From positions 1 to 8,050 of the forward strand of contig CBFGTJ010000146.1 in NCBI GenBank assembly GCA_965651815.1: 8,050 nucleotides of DNA, read 5' to 3'. The stretch comes from CBFGTJ01 sp965651815. Lineage in GTDB: Bacteria > Actinomycetota > Acidimicrobiia > Acidimicrobiales > Microtrichaceae. The translations under genes were made by a program, and so were the position numbers. The notes under the pieces are model-generated. The model saw nothing but the letters and a program-made list of their open reading frames with translations. It was not told the DNA's origin and did no database searches. Shown one piece after another: positions 1 to 6,494 of the stretch; position 1 is the stretch's first letter, and every line of letters starts with the position of its first letter.

Positions 1-1403
1 GGCACCTTGTACGCCGCCAGGTGCTCGAGTAGGAACGCGCGCACGGCCTCGGTGTCGACCTCGCACCCGGGCGCCGGTTGCACCACCGCGGCGACCCGCT
101 CCCCGAGCCGCTCGTCGGGCACGCCGAACACCGCGCCCGCGCCGACCGCCGGGTGCTCGAGCAGCACCCGCTCCACCTCCGCCGGGTAGACGTTCGCGCC
201 GCCCCGGAGGATCACCAGCGCCGTGCGGTCGCGCACGTGCAGGTGGCCGTCCTCGTCGAGGAACCCGAGGTCGCCGGTGTGCAGCTCCCCGCCGGCGGTG
301 ACCTCGGCGCTCGCGTCCGGCCGGTCCCAGTAGCCGAGCACCAGCCGGTAGCGGTCGTCCGCGGGCGCGACCCGGATCTCCCCGGTCGCCCCGGCCGGCA
401 GGGTCGACCCGTCCTCACCCGCGATGCGCACCGACAGGTGGGGCAGCGGCCGGCCGGACGCCCCGGGCACGTGGCCTGCGCCCCCGGGCGCGTCGATCGA
501 GACCACCGTCGGCGCCTCGCTCAGCCCGTAGGTGGCGACGACCTCCAGCCCGAACTTCTCACGGAACGCGTCGCGCACCACCTCGGGGCAGTCCGCGCCG
601 CCGGTCCAGACCTCCTCGAGGCTGGCGAGGTCGGCGGGGTCGATGTCGTCGCGCCGCGCGAGGTCGTGCAGCAGCGGGGGCGGGCCGTTCCACACCGTGA
701 TGCGTTCGTCGCGGATCCACTCCGCGACGCCCGCCGCGTCGATCCGGTCCATCACCACCGAGGTGCCGCCCGCCTGCGAGACGAGCAGCGTCGTGAGGAC
801 CGCCATGTTGAGGATGGTGAACGGGAAGCAGTCGCCCTTGCGCAGCGACGGCCCCCACCCGCGCGTCCCGACGAGCACCGCGCCCGGCACGAGCAGGTTG
901 TGCTGGGAGTGCACCGCGCCCTTGGGGCGCCCCGTCGTGCCCGAGGTGTACGCGATGCCGGCGGGTGCGAACGGGTCGATCCGGACCCCGACCGGCCCGT
1001 CGTGCGCGGCGTCGAGCGCGGCACGCCACTCGTCCACCCCCACGACCGGGACGCCGGCGTCGTCCAGCCCGTCCTCGGACAGGAGGAGGGACGCGCCGCA
1101 GTCCTCGAGCATCCAGCGCTGCTCCGGGGCCGCGAGCGCCCGGTTGATGCCCACCCAGACCGCACCGAGGCGCATCGCCCCGTGGAACGCGACCACCACG
1201 TCGGCCTCGTTGGGGAGCGACGCGGCGACCCGGTCGCCAGGGCGGATCCCCATGCCGGCGAGCGCCTCGGCCGCCCGGTTCGCCGCCCGGTCGAGCTCCG
1301 CGTAGGTGAGTCGCCGGGTGCGCGTGACGAGGGCGACCCGGTCGGGGTCCTGGGCGAGGGTCCGGTCGAGCACCTCGGCGACCGTGGCGGGCGCGTCGTG
1401 CAT
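1..1403 (-). CDS. AMP-forming acyl/aryl-CoA ligase (ANL superfamily), C-terminus cut by window edge
   Basis: This enzyme should activate a carboxylic acid through an acyl-adenylate to its CoA thioester in the cytosol. Reading from the ATG at 1403-1401, 467 residues are visible. The phosphate-binding A3 loop TSGTTGRPKG lies at 153-162, the A5 motif TYGLSEAP at 291-298, the A7 motif HTGDLG with ATP-ribose Asp378 at 375-380, and the A8 hinge segment ending GGANVYPAEVE near 391-411. The frame is open to base 1 and ends in AAYKV, which normally precedes the C-terminal A10 lysine segment, so roughly 35-50 residues are missing. In A8 the arginine (R393) is kept, but the usual Lys two residues later is Ala. 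The gene is divergent from the operon at 1484. The start is uncertain: an in-frame ATG at 1442-1440 would add 13 residues, but it carries a TTA codon and overlaps the other promoter side, and the shorter form matches family N-termini. Family assignment is firm; the substrate is unknown. Confidence 0.93.
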   Translation of the reverse strand, partial: MHDAPATVAEVLDRTLAQDPDRVALVTRTRRLTYAELDRAANRAAEALAGMGIRPGDRVAASLPNEADVVVAFHGAMRLGAVWVGINRALAAPEQRWMLEDCGASLLLSEDGLDDAGVPVVGVDEWRAALDAAHDGPVGVRIDPFAPAGIAYTSGTTGRPKGAVHSQHNLLVPGAVLVGTRGWGPSLRKGDCFPFTILNMAVLTTLLVSQAGGTSVVMDRIDAAGVAEWIRDERITVWNGPPPLLHDLARRDDIDPADLASLEEVWTGGADCPEVVRDAFREKFGLEVVATYGLSEAPTVVSIDAPGGAGHVPGASGRPLPHLSVRIAGEDGSTLPAGATGEIRVAPADDRYRLVLGYWDRPDASAEVTAGGELHTGDLGFLDEDGHLHVRDRTALVILRGGANVYPAEVERVLLEHPAVGAGAVFGVPDERLGERVAAVVQPAPGCEVDTEAVRAFLLEHLAAYKV

Positions 1404-1411
1404 GCGCGCCG

Positions 1412-1442
1412 ACCGTACTCGGCCGACTAACGTTCGTGTCAT
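1412..1442 (-). promoter_or_regulatory. Candidate promoter for the minus-strand CoA ligase (possibly leaderless)
   Basis: Reading the minus strand, ATGACA (1442-1437) resembles a -35 TTGACA box and TACGGT (1417-1412) fits a TAnnnT -10 box, with a somewhat long 19-bp spacer. A transcript starting 6-9 bases downstream of this -10 would begin at about 1406-1403, at or next to the chosen ATG at 1403. That ATG has no Shine-Dalgarno sequence in front of it, so a leaderless mRNA, which is common in actinobacteria, is a consistent reading. This rests on hexamer matching only. Confidence 0.35.
1428..1433 (+). promoter_or_regulatory. Candidate -10 box for the plus-strand operon
   Basis: TAACGT fits the actinobacterial TAnnnT -10 pattern. 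It would place transcription initiation near 1440, giving a leader of about 45 bases before the GTG at 1484. No convincing -35 box is seen upstream; 1404-1411 is just GC-rich. It overlaps the AACGTT palindrome, so a bound repressor there would block it. The evidence is weak. Confidence 0.25.
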
Positions 1443-1470
1443 GTTCCGTGGGGGGTCCGGAGCCGCGTCG

Positions 1471-1479
1471 AGGGAGGGG
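1471..1479 (+). promoter_or_regulatory. Ribosome binding site that fixes the acyl-CoA dehydrogenase start
   Basis: The purine run AGGGAGGGG contains a perfect GGAGG core at 1473-1477, six bases before the GTG at 1484. This is optimal spacing. It favours GTG 1484 over the upstream in-frame GTG at 1436, which has no such site and would add 16 residues of low-complexity Arg/Gly/Pro sequence. Confidence 0.75.
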
Positions 1480-1483
1480 CCCG

Positions 1484-3607
1484 GTGGACGACGCGCTCGG
1501 TGAGGAGGCCACGGAGCTGCGCCTGCGGCTGCGGACGCTGATCGCCGAGCACTTCCCCGACGACTTCCTCGGCGCGTTCACCGACGACCCGGCCGACCTC
1601 GAGGCCACCCAGCGCTTCTGCAAGGTGCTGGCCGAGGAGGGGCTGCTCACCGTCGCCTGGCCGGAGGAGTACGGGGGAGGCGGCGGCTCGGTGTGGGCCC
1701 AGACGGTGGTGCGCGAGGAGATGTGGGCGCACCACGAGCCCCGCGGCCCCCAGTACATGGGGCTGAACTGGGTGGGGCCGGCGATCATGGCGCACGGCAC
1801 CGACGAGCAGCGCCGCCGCCACCTGCCGCCCATCGCCGCGGGCGAGGTCATCTGGTGCCAGGGGTTCAGCGAGCCCGAGGCCGGCTCCGACCTCGCGTCC
1901 CTCCGCACCCGCGCCGAGCCCGACGGGGACGGCTGGCGCATCACCGGGCAGAAGATCTGGACCTCCTACGCGGGCATGGCGCAGTGGTGCGTGCTCGCCG
2001 CACGCGTCGGAGCGGGCCAGGGGCGCGAGGGCATCACGCTGTTCCTGGTCCCGATGGACGCCCCGGGGATCACCGTGCGGCCCATCGGGTCGATGCTCGG
2101 CCCGCACCACCTCAACGAGGTGTTCCTCGACGGGGTGCCCGCCGGTGCGGACGCGGTGCTCGGCGGGGTCGGCGAGGGGTGGGCGGTCATCAAGACCGCG
2201 TTGGCCCACGAGCGGGTCGGCATCGCCCGCTACGCGCGGTGCGAGCGGCTGCTCTCCGCGCTGGCCGCGGAGCTCGGTGACGATTGGGACGAGCTGCCCG
2301 CGTCGCTGCACGACGCGTGGATGCGCGCGCTGGTCGACGTGCGCGTCGCACGGCTGCTCGCCCATCGGGCGGTGCACGCCCAGGCGGCCGGCAGCGTGGC
2401 GGACGCCCCGGCGTCGACCGCCCGCATCGCGGTGACCCGGGCGGACCAGTCGGTGGCCGAGGTGCTCTTCGACGCGCTGGAGCACCGGGCGCTGGAGGCG
2501 GGACCGGGCGCGCCCCTGCACGGCGCGGTCGAGGACCACTGGCGCTACGCGCAGGCCGCGACCGTCGCGAGCGGGACCATCGAGGTGCAGCGCCTGCTGG
2601 TGTCCCGCGAGCTGCTGCGTGACGGGGCGAGCGGCCGACCTGCACCGGACCTGCCCGACGAGGCGAGCGAGCTGGGGGAGGCGGCCCGGCGCGCGTTCGA
2701 CGCGCTGGGCGGCGTCGCGGCCGCTCGCCGGGCCGAGCTCGACCCCGGGGCGCGCCGCGTGGAGGTCGCGCCGGTGCTGCACCGGCTGGGCGTCGACGGG
2801 ATCGACCCCCGTTCGGACGAGGTGTCGCTCGCCGCGGCCGCGGTGCTGTGCGAGGCCGCCGGCCGTGTGGCGCTGCCCTACCCGGTGGCGGCGGTGCTGG
2901 TGCGCGACGGCCAGGGCCGGCCCACCGCGGCGGTGTCGCCCCGGGCGGCCCGCGTCGACCACGGCGACCTGTTCGGGAGCTGGAGGGTCGGCAGCGTCAC
3001 CGGCCCGGGCGGCACCGGTGCGCCACGCCCGGGCTCGGGTGGCCGCCTCGGCCCCTTCGTGGCCGAGGTGGACCTCGACCCCGGATCCGAGCCAGCCGAC
3101 CCGGCGGACGTCCTGCTGCACCTGTTGCTCAGCGCGTGGGGCGTGCTCGGCACCGTCGAGCGAGCGCTCGAGCTGGCGGTCGACCACGTCACGCAGCGCG
3201 AGCAGTTCGGCAAGCCGCTCGCCGCGTTCCAGGCCGTGCAGTTCCAGCTCGCCGACGCGGCGGTCGCCACGGCCGGCCTGCGCGAGCTCGCGAGCGAGGC
3301 CCTGCGGCGCTGGCACTCCCGTCGCGCGGGTGCGCGCGCGGACGTGCTCGCGTTGCGGCTCCAGTCCCAGGAGGTCGCCCGGTCGGTGCTGCGCACCGCG
3401 CAGCAGCTGCACGGGGCCGCGGGCGTGTGCGACGAGTACGACGTGTCGGTCCTCGCCCGCACGGTGCAACCCGCGCTGCGGCTCGCCGGCGGTGCGGCCC
3501 GCTCGGGTGCCGACCTGCTCGACGCCGTTCGGGCCGACGGGTTCGCCGGCCTGTTCCCCCACGGCGCCGACCTCGCCCCGCGCCGGGCCGGGGTGGGGGC
3601 GGGATGA
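1484..3607 (+). CDS. Fused tandem acyl-CoA dehydrogenase (FadE34-like architecture)
   Basis: This FAD-dependent enzyme should introduce the alpha,beta double bond into an acyl-CoA. The protein is 707 residues, about twice the usual 380-400. The N-terminal half (about 1-380) has the WPEEYGG motif, the flavin/substrate segment CQGFSEPEAGSD at 125-136, and LAHERVGIA with Glu243 at the position of the catalytic base in isovaleryl-CoA dehydrogenase-type enzymes. The other possible base position (the EGT of medium-chain enzymes) is Ser363 in SGTIEVQ. The C-terminal half (about 395-707) keeps the FAD-contacting REQFGKP (Arg572) and QQLHGAAG (640-647), but its middle domain is reduced to a Gly/Pro-rich stretch at 507-524. 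The halves therefore look complementary, one active site per chain, as in the FadE26/FadE27-type heteromers and the single-chain M. tuberculosis FadE34 (about 711 aa). The GTG start is set by the GGAGG at 1473. The stop overlaps the next ATG by 4 bp. A bulky, steroid-like substrate is inference only. Confidence 0.94.
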   Translation: MDDALGEEATELRLRLRTLIAEHFPDDFLGAFTDDPADLEATQRFCKVLAEEGLLTVAWPEEYGGGGGSVWAQTVVREEMWAHHEPRGPQYMGLNWVGPAIMAHGTDEQRRRHLPPIAAGEVIWCQGFSEPEAGSDLASLRTRAEPDGDGWRITGQKIWTSYAGMAQWCVLAARVGAGQGREGITLFLVPMDAPGITVRPIGSMLGPHHLNEVFLDGVPAGADAVLGGVGEGWAVIKTALAHERVGIARYARCERLLSALAAELGDDWDELPASLHDAWMRALVDVRVARLLAHRAVHAQAAGSVADAPASTARIAVTRADQSVAEVLFDALEHRALEAGPGAPLHGAVEDHWRYAQAATVASGTIEVQRLLVSRELLRDGASGRPAPDLPDEASELGEAARRAFDALGGVAAARRAELDPGARRVEVAPVLHRLGVDGIDPRSDEVSLAAAAVLCEAAGRVALPYPVAAVLVRDGQGRPTAAVSPRAARVDHGDLFGSWRVGSVTGPGGTGAPRPGSGGRLGPFVAEVDLDPGSEPADPADVLLHLLLSAWGVLGTVERALELAVDHVTQREQFGKPLAAFQAVQFQLADAAVATAGLRELASEALRRWHSRRAGARADVLALRLQSQEVARSVLRTAQQLHGAAGVCDEYDVSVLARTVQPALRLAGGAARSGADLLDAVRADGFAGLFPHGADLAPRRAGVGAG

Positions 3608-5244
3608 CGACGTTCGAGGGCCCGCCGCTGTCGTCGCCGGGGTGCCCCGCACCCTCCACCCTCGGCGCGTTCGTCATCGACGTGGCGGCCCGGTTCGGTC
3701 CCCGCGAGGCGGTCGTCCTCGACGACCCGCTGCTCGGCGGGTCGACGGTGCGCTGGACCTACGAGCGGCTGGCGGAGGAGTCGCACCGCATCGCCGGCGC
3801 GCTGCTCGCCGCCGGGGTCGGGGTGGGTGACACCGTCGGGATCGTGATGGGGAACCGTCCGGAGGCGCTCGCCGCGATCTTCGGTGCCGCGCTCGCCGGC
3901 GCGGTCGCCGCGCCGATGTCGACCTTCGCGACGCGCCCGGAGCTGCAGGCGCTGTTCGAGCGGTGCCGGCCGCGGGTGCTGCTCGCCCAGACCCGGCTGC
4001 TCGACCGCCGGCTCGGCGCGGACGTGACCTCGGTCGCCGGGACCGGGGCGGAGCGGGTCGCGGTGCTCGGGGAACCGTCGTGGGACGAGCTGCTGGCCGG
4101 CGCCGCGGCCGTGCCCGACGCGGCGGTCGAGGAGCGTGCCGGGTGCCGCTCGGTCGACGACCCGGCGCTGGTCATCTGCACCTCGGGCACGACGAGCGAA
4201 CCCAAGGCGATCCTGCACGCGCACCGGTCACCCACGCTGCAGTTCCGGCTGCAGGCCCGCATCTTCGGGCGCGACGAGGGCTCCCGCGTGTTCAGCGCGC
4301 TGCCGCTGTTCTGGACCGCCGGGCTCAACACGGCGGTCGGCTCGACGCTCGCCGCGGGTGGGTGCTGGGTCGCCCAGGAGACCTTCGACGCCGGCGCGGC
4401 GCTCGGGCTCATGGCGCGCGAACGGGTGACCGAGCCCTACACGCTGCCGCACCAGACCGCCGCGCTCGCCGAGCACCCCGACTGGGAGTCGGTCGACCTG
4501 TCGTCGCTGCGCTGCGTCTACGGCAAGGGTGCCTACGCCCGGCACCCGACGGTGCGGGGCGACACGGGCTGGATCATGCCGGTCGGCTACGGCCTGTCCG
4601 AGACCTGCGCGTTCGTCAGCGCCCACCCGTCGCACACCCCGCGGGAGCGTGCCCGGATCGGCCACGGCGACCTGCTCCCCGGGGTGCGCCTGCGGGTGCT
4701 CGACCCTGCCACCGGCCGCGAGCTGGGTCCCGGCGAGCCCGGGGAGCTGGCCGTCGCGGGTCCGACCCTCATGCTCGGCTACCTGGGCCGCGGTGTGCCC
4801 CGGGGTCTCGACGAGGACGGCTTCTTCCGGACCGGGGATGCCGGCCACGTCGACCCCGACGGCAACCTCCACTACCAGGGCCGGCGCACCGAGATGATCA
4901 AGACCGCCGGCGCGAACGTGTCGCCCGCGGAGGTCGAGGTGCAGCTGCGGGCGTGCCCGCCGGTGAAGCTCTCCCGCGTCGTCGGTGTGCCCGACGAGCG
5001 CCTCGGCCAGGTGGTCGTCGCGTGCGTCGTGCTGCGCGACGGGCAGCACGCCACCGAGGACGGCATCCGCTCGTTCCTGCGCGACCGCGTCGCGGCGTAC
5101 AAGGTGCCGCGCCACGTGCTGTTCCTCGAGGAGCGCGAGGTCCCGATGACCGGCGGCGACGCGAAGGTGCGCGACGACGGCCTGGTGCGTCTCGTGCAGG
5201 AGCGCCTCGGCGCCGTGGGCGCCGCGAGCGAGGGAGGACCATGA
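3604..5244 (+). CDS. AMP-forming fatty-acid/aryl-CoA ligase (ANL superfamily)
   Basis: This cytosolic ATP-dependent acid:CoA ligase probably supplies the thioester used by the upstream dehydrogenase. It is a full-length, 546-residue family member. Motifs appear in order: the A3 P-loop at 193-201 (TSGTTSEPK, with Ser198 in place of the usual Gly), the A5 motif GYGLSET at 328-334, the A7 motif RTGDAG with Asp412, and the A8 hinge from GRRTEMIK to GANVSPAEVE (426-445). The C-terminal catalytic A10 lysine is most likely Lys521 in GGDAK; the normal ATGK context is altered. The ATG overlaps the upstream stop as ATGA, and the preceding sequence is G-rich rather than a clear GGAGG, so translation probably depends on coupling. 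The 3' end overlaps the next gene by 4 bp. Motif surroundings differ clearly from the divergent ligase at 1-1403, so the two are not recent duplicates. The substrate cannot be told from sequence alone. Confidence 0.95.
   Translation: MTTFEGPPLSSPGCPAPSTLGAFVIDVAARFGPREAVVLDDPLLGGSTVRWTYERLAEESHRIAGALLAAGVGVGDTVGIVMGNRPEALAAIFGAALAGAVAAPMSTFATRPELQALFERCRPRVLLAQTRLLDRRLGADVTSVAGTGAERVAVLGEPSWDELLAGAAAVPDAAVEERAGCRSVDDPALVICTSGTTSEPKAILHAHRSPTLQFRLQARIFGRDEGSRVFSALPLFWTAGLNTAVGSTLAAGGCWVAQETFDAGAALGLMARERVTEPYTLPHQTAALAEHPDWESVDLSSLRCVYGKGAYARHPTVRGDTGWIMPVGYGLSETCAFVSAHPSHTPRERARIGHGDLLPGVRLRVLDPATGRELGPGEPGELAVAGPTLMLGYLGRGVPRGLDEDGFFRTGDAGHVDPDGNLHYQGRRTEMIKTAGANVSPAEVEVQLRACPPVKLSRVVGVPDERLGQVVVACVVLRDGQHATEDGIRSFLRDRVAAYKVPRHVLFLEEREVPMTGGDAKVRDDGLVRLVQERLGAVGAASEGGP
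5230..5238 (+). promoter_or_regulatory. Ribosome binding site for the MaoC-like gene
   Basis: GAGGGAGGA lies directly before the ATG at 5241, inside the end of the ligase gene. The GGAGG core (5233-5237) is only three bases from the ATG, while the overlapping GAGGG (5230-5234) has six. It supports ATG 5241 as the start and allows initiation in addition to stop/start coupling. Confidence 0.65.
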
Positions 5245-6494
5245 GCACCGACCCGACGACCACCGCGCCGCTGACACCCGACCCCGGCGACGACGGCGGG
5301 CTCGACGTGTCGGACCTCGACCGCCACATGGGCGTGCCGATGGAGCCCGGGGAGCTCGCCGAACCCGTCGCCGTCAACGACATCCGCCGGTGGGTGCAGG
5401 CGATGCACTACCCGAACCCGCTCCACTACGACGAGCGCTGGGCCTCCGAGAGCCGATGGGGCGGGATCGTCGCGCCGCAGTCCTTCACCGTCGCCTGCGA
5501 CACCAGCCACGGCGCGTCGCCGGCGCAGGTCGGCAGGATCCCCGGCTCGCACCTCATCTTCGGCGGCGACGAGTGGTGGTTCTTCGGGCCCGTGGTCCGC
5601 CCCGGCGACCGCCTCGTCTGCCACCGCATGCCCTACGACTACCGGGTCGCCGAGACCCGCTTCGCCGGCCCGACCTGCTTCCAGCGCGGCGACACCCTCT
5701 ACATCAACCAGCGCGGCGAGCGCGTCGCGCTGCAGCGCTCCACCTCGATCCGGTACCGGGTGCGCGCGGCGAAGGAGCAACAGCTGTTCACCTCCGCCGA
5801 CGGCGGCCCGGCCGGCGAGCGGTCGCGGGGCGACGACGGGGAGCCGACCTGGACCGACGAGCAGCTCGCCGAGCTCGAGCAGCGCAAGCTCGCCTTCATC
5901 GACCAGATCCAGCAGCTCGGCCACGAGCCGCGCACGTTCTCGTCGGTGTCGGTCGGCGACCGCCTCGCCGAGCACGTCATCGGCCCGCACAGCCTCGCCA
6001 GCTTCACCACCGAGTGGCGCGCCTACCCGATGACCGTGTGGGGCGCGACCGCGAAGGGGCCCACCACCGTGCGCGCCGAGGAGCTCGGCTACACCAAGGA
6101 GATGGCGGGGTTCGAGGGCGACCGGCGGATGGAGCGGGTGAACCCGGAGCTGACCGACGGCGCCTACTACGGCCCCTCCCGCGGGCACCTGCAACCCCGG
6201 TGGGCGCGGCACGTCGGCATGCCCCGGGGCTACGGGTACGGGGCGTCGATGGGGGCGTGGATCCTCGACTACGTGGCCGCGTGGGCGGGGGAGTGGGGGC
6301 GCATCGTGCACTCCGACGCCCAGTACCGGAACCCCGCGTTCACCGGGGACGTGACCTTCCTCACGGGGGAGGTCGTCGACACCCGGGTCGAGCGCAAGCG
6401 CCGCCACGTCGCGGTGGTGCAGGTCGACATGCGCAACCAGGACGACGCCGTGATGGCGAAGGCCACGGTCGACGTGGAGCTCCCCGAGCCGTGA
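5241..6494 (+). CDS. Double-hotdog MaoC/FAS1-like dehydratase-family protein
   Basis: This 417-residue protein appears to contain two hotdog folds, as in fused R-specific enoyl-CoA hydratase/dehydratase proteins. By context it should hydrate the enoyl-CoA made by the fused dehydrogenase. The N-terminal unit (about 45-180) has the family-like block NPLHYDE at 59-65 followed by GGIVAPQSF, then IFGGDEWWFFGPVVRPGD. The C-terminal unit (about 225-417) includes a hydrophobic-helix region after GMPRGYGYGASMGAW and a strand region RNPAFTGDVTFLTGEVVDTR. In classical hydratases the dyad is the Asp and His of GDxNPxH. Here His62 is present but the Asp position is Tyr57, and the equivalent C-terminal stretch around His316 also lacks a clear Asp. 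Activity is therefore uncertain. A charged, Gln/Glu-rich segment (about 200-225) links the units. The ATG overlaps the ligase stop by 4 bp, and its own stop overlaps the next GTG by 4 bp. Confidence 0.87.
   Translation: MSTDPTTTAPLTPDPGDDGGLDVSDLDRHMGVPMEPGELAEPVAVNDIRRWVQAMHYPNPLHYDERWASESRWGGIVAPQSFTVACDTSHGASPAQVGRIPGSHLIFGGDEWWFFGPVVRPGDRLVCHRMPYDYRVAETRFAGPTCFQRGDTLYINQRGERVALQRSTSIRYRVRAAKEQQLFTSADGGPAGERSRGDDGEPTWTDEQLAELEQRKLAFIDQIQQLGHEPRTFSSVSVGDRLAEHVIGPHSLASFTTEWRAYPMTVWGATAKGPTTVRAEELGYTKEMAGFEGDRRMERVNPELTDGAYYGPSRGHLQPRWARHVGMPRGYGYGASMGAWILDYVAAWAGEWGRIVHSDAQYRNPAFTGDVTFLTGEVVDTRVERKRRHVAVVQVDMRNQDDAVMAKATVDVELPEP

Larger units (their letters stand above)
1404..1483. promoter_or_regulatory. 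Divergent intergenic promoter region
   Basis: This is the only non-coding stretch in the window, about 80 bp between the divergent ligase and the five-gene operon, so promoters for both directions should lie here. It is visibly less G+C-rich than its flanks around 1411-1450. It contains a TAnnnT-type -10 hexamer on each strand, a short inverted repeat (GCCGA at 1408-1412 and TCGGC at 1419-1423), the palindrome AACGTT at 1429-1434, and an 11-bp-spaced imperfect direct repeat (GTTCGTG at 1432-1438, GTTCCGTG at 1443-1450). These could be operator elements for a local regulator, but such short matches also arise by chance. Confidence 0.6.

Noticed and set aside
78..1430. 450-residue plus-strand open frame across the minus-strand ligase
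   Set aside because: It is His/Arg/Val/Pro-rich with no motif; the minus-strand frame carries all ANL-ligase motifs in order.
1404..1483. KstR-type (AACnnGTT core) steroid regulator operator
   Set aside because: I looked for it because of the FadE34-like gene. The only related string is AACGTT, without the two-base spacer, so it does not match.
2995..3060. Possible frameshift or insertion in the C-terminal half of the dehydrogenase (Gly/Pro-rich, residues 507-524)
   Set aside because: The frame is intact on both sides and good dehydrogenase motifs follow. A degenerate middle domain is expected in the second half of fused enzymes.
2848..3603. Upstream extension of the second ligase from an earlier ATG in the same frame
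   Set aside because: It would overlap the dehydrogenase for about 750 bases and consists of Arg/Gly-rich shadow sequence. The ATG at 3604, overlapping the stop, gives a normal ligase length.
1439..3652. 737-residue minus-strand open frame opposite the fused acyl-CoA dehydrogenase
   Set aside because: It is made of low-complexity Arg/Gly/Ala/His-rich sequence with no family motif. Long antisense frames are expected in very GC-rich genes, and the plus-strand frame has clear dehydrogenase motifs.
3963..5240. Upstream extension of the MaoC-like protein in the same frame
   Set aside because: It lies wholly inside the ligase gene in another frame, with shadow-type composition. The ATG at 5241 has a ribosome binding site.
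5390..6490. Upstream extension of the 2-hydroxyacid dehydrogenase in the same frame
   Set aside because: It is a shadow of the MaoC-like gene; the GTG at 6491 gives the normal family length.
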